A DNA stretch of 59,205 nucleotides, from NCBI GenBank assembly GCA_965245735.1, contig CBDFAX010000010.1, positions 1 to 59,205 on the forward strand. The letters run 5' to 3'. The notes below the pieces were generated by a model. That model searched no databases, was not told the DNA's origin, and saw only the letters and a program-made list of their open reading frames with translations. Positions within the stretch are counted from its first letter, which is position 1; the number at the start of each line of letters is the position of its first letter. This stretch comes from Abiotrophia sp965245735 (GTDB lineage: Bacteria > Bacillota > Bacilli > Lactobacillales > Aerococcaceae). Shown here in pieces: positions 50,738 through 59,158 of this stretch. Made by a program: the position numbers and the translations under genes.

Positions 50738-53198
50738 GGTCCGCCTCCTCAAAAATGGTTACTTGGCCGCTTAAGCCATCCATCTCAATCCAATCCCCAC
50801 TTTTCAGCAATTGCGTAGCACCCCGCACATTCACAACTGATGGAATGCCTAGCTCACGCGAAATAATGGCTGTATGAGACAGGAGGGATCCTTGCTCAGC
50901 GATGACCCCTTGGGCTTGAGTTAAGAGATAGACCCACCCTGGATCTGTCATTCTGGTCACCATAATCTTACCCTGAGCAGATTCAATGGCTTGAACATCG
51001 TCCACTACTAGCACTTGGCCCTTAACGCGACCAGGCGAGCAACCAATTCCTTGAAGGTGTTCTGCCCGACTCAATTGGCTACGTGCCTGCCCTGCAAATC
51101 GCACAAACTTCTCAAATACTTGACCCAAGAAGACATAGCGACTGAAGTTAGGTAAGGTCCTGTCACCCGCTAACTTAGCGCGTCTTTCTGCAATCAGGTC
51201 CGATACTGAGTGTGGCTGTCTAGCCAATTCAAAGATTTCTTCCTTGGTCAAATAGAAGATGTCTTCTTCTGTCTCTAAATAGCCTTGCTTGGCAAGTTGC
51301 GCCCCAATGGCTCGGAAAATCATCCGCATCATCCCATAAATCCTTGTCCGATTGAGCCTTGAGCTTTCTCGGTACTTAACACCAGTCATAGCACGACGGC
51401 GTAAAAAGCTCGTCCACCAACTCCTTGGTCGATTGCTTGCGGCACTTGAGGCTTTTAGGTCAGGAGCGTCTTGCTGGCACATTTGAACCAACAAGGATAA
51501 GAGGCCTTGTGGATGGGTACGGAAGGTCGGTGTTTCTAGTTTCAGTTCTTCGGGTGCCCGGTCACCAAATTCTTGGATAAAATCCCGAATCTTGGTTACT
51601 AAGGGGTCTTGTCGACTTAAAAAGTCTGCTGCATCTTCATTTTCTATTGCCTGACGAAGAGCTTGATTCTTGGGATCCTTGAGCTCCCCAACTAAATCCT
51701 GAAGGGCTAGAGCCGGCCGCATACTTTCAATCTGTTCAATACCAGCAATTTCTGCCTGAACATCTTGCCCTTGACGCGACTTCTTCAATAAACCCGTATA
51801 AACGAAAGCATAAAGATCATTAATCAAGGTAATATCCCAATGTGCTAGAATCTCATCCTTAAGCTGTCCAACTAGAGCTGTCAACTGCTCTAAATCCGCA
51901 TCTGGCGAGAAGCGCTCTTGAAAGACTGCTTGAATCCGGATGAACTCCTGTTCTAGCTGAGCCATTTGCTTAGGCGCAGTGAAAAACTCGCGCATGATTC
52001 GGCCCATAATCTTAAGTCGCTTCCAAGGCGAGAGATGGACCGGCATGGCTGGTACTTCCGTCTCCCTCACGCCCAGCATATCCTGCCAGATAGGAATAAT
52101 CTTTTTAGAGAAAGGCAACAGTTGCAGAAGCTGGTACCAACTTTGAATTTGATAGTAGACTCGACTATTGACTGGACAGAGCATATTCTGGAAGGTCGGC
52201 TCATAGGCAGCCAATTCAGCTGCCTCCTTGCCCACCAACCTTTGAGCCAAGCCACGGAATATACTCGCATAGGCTTCTTGAATAAAACTGATAGTTAAGG
52301 GTGTAGAGAGACCTGGATAGCTCTCCACAATATTACTATTATCCAGAATGATTTGCTTGCCTTGTGGCAAAGTAGTAATGGGACGAGCCTGTAAGATGTA
52401 GAGCCTGTCTCCTTGAAAGGTAAACTCCAAATCCAGATAGGGGCCAAAAAGCGCCATGGCTTGCTGGGCTAAGGATTCTAGCTCCCCTAATTGACTAGTT
52501 GTTAAACTTGGGGCCCCTGGCTCTTGTTCCGTATAGGATAGCTGATCTGCCGGATGATAGGTCACCATGCTAGTAGGCACCTTATCTTCTACAATTTGAT
52601 CACCTAATCCCTGGCCCACAACCACAATGTGTTCATTAAGAATTCCCTTAGGGTTGGCTGTAAAATAAACACCTGATAAATCCCCCTTAATCATGACTTG
52701 AACCAGACAGTTCATCTGAGCTTCTGGCAGGCTAATTCCTTGCTTGAAGAGATAGGCCAATGCGGATACCTGATAGAGGGACAAGAAAGTATGCTCTAGA
52801 GACTGGGGTAAGTGGTCGATTGAGACATCTAGCTGGCTTTCAAATTGCCCGGCAAAGGACGAGACGGCACCGTCTTCAATGCTAGCAGACGAACGAACTG
52901 CCAAACGCACCTGGTCAGATGGAAAAGTTTGCTTGACCCAGCTCAGCACAGGACTTAAATCTTCCTTAGCAAAACTCTCTTTGGCCCAAGCCAATAGTTC
53001 TTGACTTAGCTGATCCAAACTCAGATTACCCGCCCGATAGGCCGCTTCCTGACTAGCCAGAAAATCCATGCTGTCCGCTCGATTAAAACAGTCAAAGGCA
53101 AAAACCGCAAAACTAGGTACTGGCAGCCCCGCTTTGGTCATTTCCATGAGGTGGTAGGCTTTCCCTCCCACTTTCTGGAGATCATAGACTTGTTTCAT
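50724..53198 (-). CDS. PEP-synthase/RPH-like phosphotransferase 2 (824 aa)
   Basis: This dikinase-type enzyme is built like rifampicin phosphotransferase. The N-terminal ATP-grasp domain (about 1-275) has GGKAYHLMEMTKAGLPVP, VRSSASIEDGAVSSFAGQFES and LEFTFQGDRLYILQARPITTLP. A large helical middle domain (about 290-720) would hold the acceptor. The swivelling phospho-His domain is at the extreme C-terminus (QGSLLSHTAIISRELGIPSV; catalytic His about 775). It lacks the PEP/pyruvate barrel of true PEP synthase, so PEP formation is unlikely. It should use ATP to phosphorylate a hydroxyl of an unknown, perhaps lipidic, acceptor, releasing AMP and phosphate. Its start shares one base with the UbiA stop. 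Confidence 0.82.
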   Translation of the reverse strand: MKQVYDLQKVGGKAYHLMEMTKAGLPVPSFAVFAFDCFNRADSMDFLASQEAAYRAGNLSLDQLSQELLAWAKESFAKEDLSPVLSWVKQTFPSDQVRLAVRSSASIEDGAVSSFAGQFESQLDVSIDHLPQSLEHTFLSLYQVSALAYLFKQGISLPEAQMNCLVQVMIKGDLSGVYFTANPKGILNEHIVVVGQGLGDQIVEDKVPTSMVTYHPADQLSYTEQEPGAPSLTTSQLGELESLAQQAMALFGPYLDLEFTFQGDRLYILQARPITTLPQGKQIILDNSNIVESYPGLSTPLTISFIQEAYASIFRGLAQRLVGKEAAELAAYEPTFQNMLCPVNSRVYYQIQSWYQLLQLLPFSKKIIPIWQDMLGVRETEVPAMPVHLSPWKRLKIMGRIMREFFTAPKQMAQLEQEFIRIQAVFQERFSPDADLEQLTALVGQLKDEILAHWDITLINDLYAFVYTGLLKKSRQGQDVQAEIAGIEQIESMRPALALQDLVGELKDPKNQALRQAIENEDAADFLSRQDPLVTKIRDFIQEFGDRAPEELKLETPTFRTHPQGLLSLLVQMCQQDAPDLKASSAASNRPRSWWTSFLRRRAMTGVKYRESSRLNRTRIYGMMRMIFRAIGAQLAKQGYLETEEDIFYLTKEEIFELARQPHSVSDLIAERRAKLAGDRTLPNFSRYVFLGQVFEKFVRFAGQARSQLSRAEHLQGIGCSPGRVKGQVLVVDDVQAIESAQGKIMVTRMTDPGWVYLLTQAQGVIAEQGSLLSHTAIISRELGIPSVVNVRGATQLLKSGDWIEMDGLSGQVTIFEEADHADY

Positions 53199-54097
53199 TA
53201 GAAGACTCCCATCAAGAGGTAAACAGCTACTGAAACGACCATGGTGGTCTCAGTAATATAGGTATAACGCTCAACTCTTTCCCGAATATTGAAGAGGGTT
53301 GGATCCTTAATGAACTGCTCGAACTGAACCGTCATCCAGATAACATTAAGCACCAAGACCACGACCCCTACATGGGAAATATTCCAGAGCAGAAGGAAGT
53401 TGGTCATAATATCTAGAATAGTGACTACTTCGATGAAACGGGTAGCCTTCTTATAACCGAAGAGCTTGGAGTAAGTCACATATTCTGTTTCATCTTTTGG
53501 TGCTCGAATCTTACGACAGACTTCCCAAATCAAGCTTGGGAAGTACATGGTGAAGGCCAAGAGAACGGTCGGAACTGACAATAGGGGCAGATTATACTTA
53601 TAACATACGAAGGAAATAGTATAGAGATTCAGAATCATCATGACCGGATTATGGGTCACCAAGGCTAAAGGCAATGAATTTTGAATTTTATCTCGCTTAA
53701 AGAACCAGAAAGACATCAAGGTTCCGTAGATATAGAGGAAGAGGAACCAAAAGATATTATTCATGAAGAAGATATTCAAAACAACGGAGACCGTGACGAT
53801 AAAGGCTAAGGCGATAGCCAAGTCCTTTTTCTTGACCCGTCCTGACGGCAAAGCCCGATGGGGGAAGAGTCGTTGATCGGTCTCATAGTCCTTGAAGTCA
53901 TCTGCAATACGTAAAATCATTAAGAATACAAAAATGGTGAAAATCCCAATCAATTCTTGATGGTTGAAATTAAAGCTGGTCACCCCGTCATTTAACAAGA
54001 GGACAAAATAAATCTCGAAAAACATAATGGCTGCCACGATAAAACGCGACCCCAGCGGAAACATTTCCTTATAATAAATCGCTAAACGCTTAAACAT
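53198..54097 (-). CDS. UbiA-superfamily prenyltransferase
   Basis: This membrane protein of about 299 residues has about eight or nine hydrophobic segments and both Asp-rich motifs of UbiA enzymes: RIADDFKDYETDQRLFPHRALPSG (about 83-106) and EVCRKIRAPKDETEYVTYSKLFG (about 194-216). These bind Mg and prenyl diphosphate. The family includes MenA, UbiA and archaeal digeranylgeranylglyceryl phosphate synthase. No menaquinone genes adjoin it. Its partners are CarS-, Pss- and Psd-type genes, so an acceptor in lipid assembly is favoured. Start ATG at 54097, overlapping psd; a GTG at 54106 is an alternative. Confidence 0.85.
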   Translation of the reverse strand: MFKRLAIYYKEMFPLGSRFIVAAIMFFEIYFVLLLNDGVTSFNFNHQELIGIFTIFVFLMILRIADDFKDYETDQRLFPHRALPSGRVKKKDLAIALAFIVTVSVVLNIFFMNNIFWFLFLYIYGTLMSFWFFKRDKIQNSLPLALVTHNPVMMILNLYTISFVCYKYNLPLLSVPTVLLAFTMYFPSLIWEVCRKIRAPKDETEYVTYSKLFGYKKATRFIEVVTILDIMTNFLLLWNISHVGVVVLVLNVIWMTVQFEQFIKDPTLFNIRERVERYTYITETTMVVSVAVYLLMGVF

Positions 54098-54953
54098 GTT
54101 TAACACCTATCCTTTCACCCATTCTGACCTGGCTTTCGATACCTAAGTCTGAGTAATATCTAATATCTTGGTCCAGCTCAATACGATTGTCTGGATATAG
54201 TACAACGATAGTGGACCCACCTAAGCCAAAATATCCCTTCTCCTGGCCTCTGACTAGGTAAGTTTGATGATGGTTATAAATTCGACCGACTAACAGCGCA
54301 CCAATTTCCATCTGTAGAACTGGCCCTACTTCTGTCTCAATCAGACAGTAATGCCGGCTATTCTCACGATAAATCAATCGCTGGGCTTGGGCTACTTCCC
54401 GCACACTATGCAACTTGCCCTTGATGCTTTTTTGATGGGTAATCACCCCAGATTCAATGGCTAAATAGCGATGCAAGTCTTCGACCCCTAGACGAAATAC
54501 TAAGGCTAGCCCACCTTGGAAGGCCTGCGCTAGTTGGTCATCTTCCAATAACTCTGCCAAATCATAGCTTTGGCCCTTTAAGACCAAACTTAAGTCTTCA
54601 TGAATATCAAAAACTTGTAATTTGGCATCGGCTACGGCTAATACTTCCCCTTCTGGACAGACAGGGCGTAAATCTGGCTGAATTTTTCGCTGGAAAAAGG
54701 CTGCAAAGTGGGGATAGGTCCCCTCTTGGTAGTCAGCCAGAGACAGGTCATAGGTCTCTAGGAACTTTCTTACCTTAGCTTTTGACCAGGGCAAGTAATC
54801 ACTCAGGGTCAGCAAATAGGAGATGCTAGGCCGTGTCAAGAGAGGGAGGAGCCATCGCCCCCATCTAGTCTGGTAGAGGCGATTAACCAAGCCTTCTTGA
54901 TAGACCGCAGGCTCTATGACCTGACCACTTTGACGCTGGTAAACCTTAACCAT
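54090..54953 (-). CDS. psd: Phosphatidylserine decarboxylase-type enzyme
   Basis: This 287-residue protein matches the Psd family, which self-cleaves to a pyruvoyl enzyme and turns phosphatidylserine into phosphatidylethanolamine. The cleavage motif is GGSTIVVL (in GYFGLGGSTIVVLYP, about 249), corresponding to LGST in proteobacteria; the proenzyme would split before the Ser. The catalytic His is in VEDLHRYLAIE and an Asp in VADAKLQVF fits the Asp-His-Ser triad. It overlaps pssA by 8 bases. Phosphatidylethanolamine is rare in Lactobacillales, so the product, PE or an ether or prenyl analogue, is of interest. Confidence 0.9.
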   Translation of the reverse strand: MVKVYQRQSGQVIEPAVYQEGLVNRLYQTRWGRWLLPLLTRPSISYLLTLSDYLPWSKAKVRKFLETYDLSLADYQEGTYPHFAAFFQRKIQPDLRPVCPEGEVLAVADAKLQVFDIHEDLSLVLKGQSYDLAELLEDDQLAQAFQGGLALVFRLGVEDLHRYLAIESGVITHQKSIKGKLHSVREVAQAQRLIYRENSRHYCLIETEVGPVLQMEIGALLVGRIYNHHQTYLVRGQEKGYFGLGGSTIVVLYPDNRIELDQDIRYYSDLGIESQVRMGERIGVKHV

Positions 54954-55575
54954 AAGGCAAGACCCAAAGCCCGATTAAGCTAAGAATCGCTAATAAGGCA
55001 AAAGCCAGATAAGCCTTCTTGTTAGGCTTAGGAATGGGCTGGTTCCAGACGAATAGGCCGCTTAAGAGAAAGGCTAATCCCAACCAAAGCCAAGTATAGA
55101 GTCCAGGCGCCAGCCATTGACCTAATAGATAGCTTAAGGGAAAGCACAAGGCGCCATAAGTGACGGGAACCCCGACAAAATATTGCCCACTGCCCTCATC
55201 ATGCTTGGCCAAGCGATTAAAGTGTCCCAAGCGCGTCACAGCTGCTAACACATAGATAATAGCAGGCAAGAGATTGGCAGGTCCAAGAGCTAGCTTTGAC
55301 ATGAGTAGAAAAGCTGGCAAGGCAGCAAAGCTAATCATATCGCAGAGTGAATCAATTTCAATGCCAAAACGTTCCTGTTCTGGTGTCCGTGGTAAGCGTC
55401 TAGCCACTACACCGTCGAAGAGATCACAAATTCCACTAAGGATAAAGGCCATCATGGCTAGCCGGACCTGCCCTTGTAGTGTCCAATAGATAGCTACTAA
55501 GGCAAAGGCCGCTCCCAGGTAAGTAAGTATGACCGACTTATCATACTCTCCAATCAAATAGTTTTTAATCTTCAT
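54946..55575 (-). CDS. pssA: CDP-alcohol phosphatidyltransferase, PS synthase type
   Basis: This membrane protein of about 209 residues joins a CDP-lipid to an alcohol, most likely serine, since a Psd gene follows. The CDP-alcohol motif is DLFDGVVARRLPRTPEQERF then GIEIDSLCD (about 44-72). The spacing between AR and G is 11, not 8, and RTxxE plus GIxIDSLxD is the form seen in clostridial PssA. Six hydrophobic segments follow. The ATG at 55575 lies within the last codons of the dikinase gene and gives MKIKNYLIG, a usual start for the family. Alternative substrates (glycerol-phosphate, inositol) are less likely given psd. Confidence 0.88.
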   Translation of the reverse strand: MKIKNYLIGEYDKSVILTYLGAAFALVAIYWTLQGQVRLAMMAFILSGICDLFDGVVARRLPRTPEQERFGIEIDSLCDMISFAALPAFLLMSKLALGPANLLPAIIYVLAAVTRLGHFNRLAKHDEGSGQYFVGVPVTYGALCFPLSYLLGQWLAPGLYTWLWLGLAFLLSGLFVWNQPIPKPNKKAYLAFALLAILSLIGLWVLPYG

Positions 55576-58057
55576 GTAGATGAATCTTTCCTTTCTCTGC
55601 ATCTAGCGTGACTAGCATGCCTGTTTTGAGTCTCTTGGTTGCTTCTTGGACACAAACCAGAGCCGGAATACCACATTCACGGGCCACAATGGAGGCATGA
55701 CAGAGTACCCCGCCCGTCTCCGTGATCAGGCCTCCTAAGATGCCAAAGACATAGCTCCAACCCGTATCGGTATAAGCTGTCACTAAAATCTCACCCGGTT
55801 GAATGCTAGCTATATCTGCCAAGTCTAAAATCACGCGCACTCGCCCCGTGACCTGACCACTGCTAGCAGGCATGCCACTCAAGTAAGCCTCTCGACTACC
55901 TTGTGGAAGTGGTTGGAAATTACCTTCTGTTAAGTCTCCTAGCGCCTGACATTTATCATAGGACTGGCAATAATGGCGATCCTGTTTGACCAGTTGCTGT
56001 AGGTCAATACTTCTATCTTTGTCATTCATGAAGGCTAAGAGATCCCATTTGGTCAGATAGAAGATATCTTCCACTTGCTCTAAGTAGCCTTGTTTAAGAT
56101 AGGCTCGACCCAAAGCTAGGCTAACTTGCCGAATCAGGTGATAGGCATGAGTTGAGCAATCCTTAAACTCCTCTCGCCACCACAATAAGTGACGTAAGGA
56201 GTTCGCAATCTTCTTAATTTTGCGGCTTTGACGTCCTGTCAAGCCACTAGGTAGCTCTTGATTCTTGTGCTGTCTGACCAGAGACTTTTGCGCCTTATCA
56301 TAATAGGCATCATCAAGAACGAGGCGTTGGATTAGCGCTAAAATTTGTTCAGGTTCTTCCATGTAACTTGGCACCCTCAAGTCCAGTTCCCGCCTTGAAT
56401 GATGACCAAACTTAGCCATAAAATCAGCTAAGGCCTTAAAATCATCCCGCCGCCCTTCTTGCTGAGCAAGTTTTAATAAGCCTGGCACTGTTTGCTGCGT
56501 CCAATCGTTTTTTATCAGAGGACGACTTCGAATCATACTAGCTAAGGCTAGCATTTCTTCTAAAGGCTGGGTATGGGAAATATTACCTAGGTCTGCAATC
56601 AATTGAAAGAACTGGTCTTGGCTTAACCATTTGAGTAACCGCGTCTTTTGCATGGAGAGTTGGACCGTATTGATGTAGGCTTGCCAGAAATAAGTCTGCT
56701 CCGTTTTTTTGTAGCAGTCTAAGATGACTTGACGCCAGAGGGCCTCAACTTGTTCCAAGGGTGTTTCGTAACTTAGGTTTGCAATCTCGGTCTCTAGCTG
56801 CTTAAAGTTGTCCTGTAAGTTAGTTAAGTTTTCAGGAGCTGCTTTCATGAACTTTTTGGTAAGGCTTTGTGTCTTCCAAGCCACCTTGATGAAGCGTGTC
56901 AGAAGACCCAAACTTAACTGACTTCGGTATCCTCTACCCTCGTAATCCTTATTAACCCCTAGCTCATCATCAAAATCCCGTTCAATGTAACCAGGAATTT
57001 GCTGCATGGCTGCTTTGACTACCCCTAAATTCCAGTAGGGACGAGCATGATGCCGGCGCATCAAGTCCGGCATAGGACCACTAGGGGCTAAGTCAATAGC
57101 CTCCAAGAAGCTCGACAAGGACTCTTGCCAAGCATCAAAGTAGAGACTCCACATGAGATTAGGGCAGGACTGGGCTGACACACCACCATCGCGAAAATTA
57201 GCTGTCGTCCAACGCCCTTGGCTGACTCGAGTAGGCAGCGTCGTCATAGGGCGAGCCTGAACTAGATAGACTTGGTCACCGCATGCACACCACTCGACAT
57301 CCATAGGGCGACCAAAGTGGGCGCTAATAAGCATGGCTTGTTCATGAAGTCTGGCCAGTAGGGCTTGAGATAGACCACTGGCTACAACTAGCTTCAAATC
57401 CGGCTCATACCAGGCTAAACTTAATCGCTTTGGATTCACGCGTCCACTGACTAACTGCTCTCCCGCTCCAGCTACATATTCGATCAGCATCTCTTGGTCT
57501 TGATTAGATTCAGGGTTCAAGGTGAAGTAGACCCCACTATAATCAGCCTGACATTGCTCCTGGATTAAAATGGCTAAGCCAAAGTCCTGCCAGGATTTCT
57601 CTTGGCGATGCCAATAAGCAAGGGCTTGAGGTTTAAGTAATGACAAGATGCAAGCTTTAATCCCAGCTGCAATTGATGACATCGTCTGGCAATCTGCTAT
57701 CGAGTCATATTGACCGGCAAAAGAAGTTGTCGCCTGGTCCTCCAAGAGGGCACTACTGCGAACAATATAGGTCTTACCGTCCTCTATAAAATTCTCCAGA
57801 GCTACCTCCCATTTAGCAGGCAGATTCTGACTTTCTAACCGTTCTTGAACCACTTTTCGATCTAACTTGAGCCACTTGCCCCAGTCTAGTCTTGTGCTTG
57901 CTAATTCCGGCCAGCATTCAGCTAGCCAGGCCATAACTTGCTCAGCTGATAGAATAAGTCCATTTGGTACTGGGAGATTGAGTTGCCTCAAACTCAAAAG
58001 ATGATTAATTTTCCCCCCATAGCTTGGGGTCTGTTTGGCTTGATAGAGTGTATCCAT
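55565..58057 (-). CDS. PEP-synthase/RPH-like phosphotransferase 1 (830 aa)
   Basis: This paralogue of the 824-residue dikinase has the same three-part plan. The ATP-grasp domain (about 1-280) has GGKINHLLSLRQLNLPVP, VRSSALLEDQATTSFAGQYDS and VYLVQARPMTTLP. The middle acceptor domain (about 290-730) contains FGHHSRRELDLRVPSY, like the GHRSxxELEL motif of rifampicin phosphotransferases. The C-terminal phospho-His domain has TGGVLCHASIVARECGIPAL (His about 785). No PEP/pyruvate barrel is present. The middle domain differs most from that of the second dikinase, so the two may phosphorylate different acceptors in one pathway. It starts 10 bases after the CarS gene, with GGAG at the right distance. 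Confidence 0.82.
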   Translation of the reverse strand: MDTLYQAKQTPSYGGKINHLLSLRQLNLPVPNGLILSAEQVMAWLAECWPELASTRLDWGKWLKLDRKVVQERLESQNLPAKWEVALENFIEDGKTYIVRSSALLEDQATTSFAGQYDSIADCQTMSSIAAGIKACILSLLKPQALAYWHRQEKSWQDFGLAILIQEQCQADYSGVYFTLNPESNQDQEMLIEYVAGAGEQLVSGRVNPKRLSLAWYEPDLKLVVASGLSQALLARLHEQAMLISAHFGRPMDVEWCACGDQVYLVQARPMTTLPTRVSQGRWTTANFRDGGVSAQSCPNLMWSLYFDAWQESLSSFLEAIDLAPSGPMPDLMRRHHARPYWNLGVVKAAMQQIPGYIERDFDDELGVNKDYEGRGYRSQLSLGLLTRFIKVAWKTQSLTKKFMKAAPENLTNLQDNFKQLETEIANLSYETPLEQVEALWRQVILDCYKKTEQTYFWQAYINTVQLSMQKTRLLKWLSQDQFFQLIADLGNISHTQPLEEMLALASMIRSRPLIKNDWTQQTVPGLLKLAQQEGRRDDFKALADFMAKFGHHSRRELDLRVPSYMEEPEQILALIQRLVLDDAYYDKAQKSLVRQHKNQELPSGLTGRQSRKIKKIANSLRHLLWWREEFKDCSTHAYHLIRQVSLALGRAYLKQGYLEQVEDIFYLTKWDLLAFMNDKDRSIDLQQLVKQDRHYCQSYDKCQALGDLTEGNFQPLPQGSREAYLSGMPASSGQVTGRVRVILDLADIASIQPGEILVTAYTDTGWSYVFGILGGLITETGGVLCHASIVARECGIPALVCVQEATKRLKTGMLVTLDAEKGKIHLHED

Positions 58058-58067
58058 CTTATTACTC

Positions 58068-58658
58068 CTATAATCGATTTTGCCTTAATTTCGCTAGATA
58101 CAGTAGACGATTAACTCCTAAGTGGGTTAATGTCCCTACAAGCAATAGGCCAATGACTTGTGCCCAATCTAACGAAATATAAAGATGTAAGACCAAGAGA
58201 ATCCCGATTAAGGAATCAATCTGATCCAGCAAAATAAAAGGATACTTCCAAGCATCCTTAGCGGTCTTACCTGGTGAAATATCTAGGCGACGCTTGAGAT
58301 AAGAATTAGGTAATTCAAAAACCACATAGGCCAAGCCCAAGAGGATACCTAGCGGAAAGTTAGTTGCCAGCTTATTCGGATAATGAGCATAAATCAAATG
58401 AAGTTTCTCTAAATCCGGCTGGCTCGCCAGAAAATAGGACCAAACTAATTGAGCAAGTAAGCCCCAGACCACCATTCCCCAGAAACCCTTCCAGGTCTTA
58501 TTGGCTCCAAAAAGACGACGACCGTCCCCTAGTAGGCGCCCAGCATCAATGGGTTGATTGACTGAGTCTAATAGGGAAGATTTACAAAATATCATATTAG
58601 CAATACCTGCCAATATGACTGGCATAAGGGTCAGATAAAGAGAGAGAATCATGGACAT
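58068..58658 (-). CDS. CarS/DUF46-type CDP-lipid synthase
   Basis: This 196-residue membrane protein with about five hydrophobic segments matches the CDP-archaeol synthase (CarS, DUF46) family, which couples CTP to an unsaturated archaeal phospholipid precursor. Key stretches are LLGDGRRLFGANKTWKGFWG (about 43-62), FELPNSYLKRRLDISPGK (about 114-131) and FILLDQIDSLIG (about 141-152), the CTP/metal-binding motifs of CdsA/CarS enzymes. It is not CdsA, which is longer and has a different C-terminal signature. It is the first gene of the operon and would make the CDP-lipid that the Pss-type enzyme uses. RBS AAAGGA lies 10 bases upstream. Confidence 0.85.
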   Translation of the reverse strand: MSMILSLYLTLMPVILAGIANMIFCKSSLLDSVNQPIDAGRLLGDGRRLFGANKTWKGFWGMVVWGLLAQLVWSYFLASQPDLEKLHLIYAHYPNKLATNFPLGILLGLAYVVFELPNSYLKRRLDISPGKTAKDAWKYPFILLDQIDSLIGILLVLHLYISLDWAQVIGLLLVGTLTHLGVNRLLYLAKLRQNRL

Positions 58659-58756
58659 GCTGCGTCATTCCTTTGAACTAATATAAGAACCAAACTGGCC
58701 GCATGAATAGCAGCTAGTCGTCCGTCTCCTTGAGGAGAAGATAAGGAGCGATATAC

Positions 58757-58934
58757 AAAAAGAAGCTAGGTCCCCCCAGCCTCCGCAATCGCTACTTAGA
58801 CCTGGTCCCCCTTGGAAGAGCTAGCAAGCTAGTCTGAGCTGACTAAGTCTTGGCTTGCCAATCTTCTTTCAAAATAAAAGGAGGGTCTGACTTATTATTT
58901 CTATAGTATACCATCAACTCTATAATGAAAACAA
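58757..58934 (-). promoter_or_regulatory. Promoter and structured leader of the lipid operon
   Basis: On the minus strand TTGTTT (58929-58934) and TATACT (58905-58910) are 18 bp apart, about 245 bases before the first gene, so the leader is unusually long. It contains a direct repeat GGGGGACC (58769-58776 and 58804-58811), a possible AGGTC/GACCT stem (58768-58803) followed by TTCTTTTT, and a TAGTC/GACTA hairpin. I cannot match it to a known riboswitch. It may be an attenuator. Confidence 0.4.
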
Positions 58935-59116
58935 TATAAAACTCATATTCCTTACCGTGCTTATACGCTAGATATCCTATATTATAGGGATTTGAAGCTA
59001 ATTACTGTGATAATTTAGATTGGTATTTCATTATATCGAGAGCTATAAAAGTACTTTACTTATTAGCTAGCCTAATTTCTAACTTAGTAGGCTTAACCCC
59101 TGGCCTTCCTCCACAC
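58935..59116. other. AT-rich spacer between the rRNA operon and the lipid operon
   Basis: This stretch between the 5S rRNA terminator and the lipid-operon promoter is AT-rich. I see no gene, tRNA or clear repeat in it. Confidence 0.5.
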
Positions 59117-59143
59117 AAAAAAAGCGTCCCCTAAGGGACGCTT
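59117..59143 (-). terminator. Terminator of the rRNA operon
   Basis: AAGCGTCCC-CTAA-GGGACGCTT is a 9-bp perfect stem followed on the minus strand by seven Ts, 16 bases past the 5S 3' end. Confidence 0.92.
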
Positions 59144-59158
59144 GAAAACTCTCACCCA

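Noticed and set aside
50724..58057. Two dikinase genes as ordinary PEP synthases
   Set aside because: The phospho-His domain is at the extreme C-terminus and no PEP/pyruvate barrel follows it, unlike PpsA or PPDK.
58659..59116. A tRNA gene after the 5S rRNA
   Set aside because: I found no cloverleaf, T-loop GTTCRA motif or CCA end; the terminator follows 5S directly.
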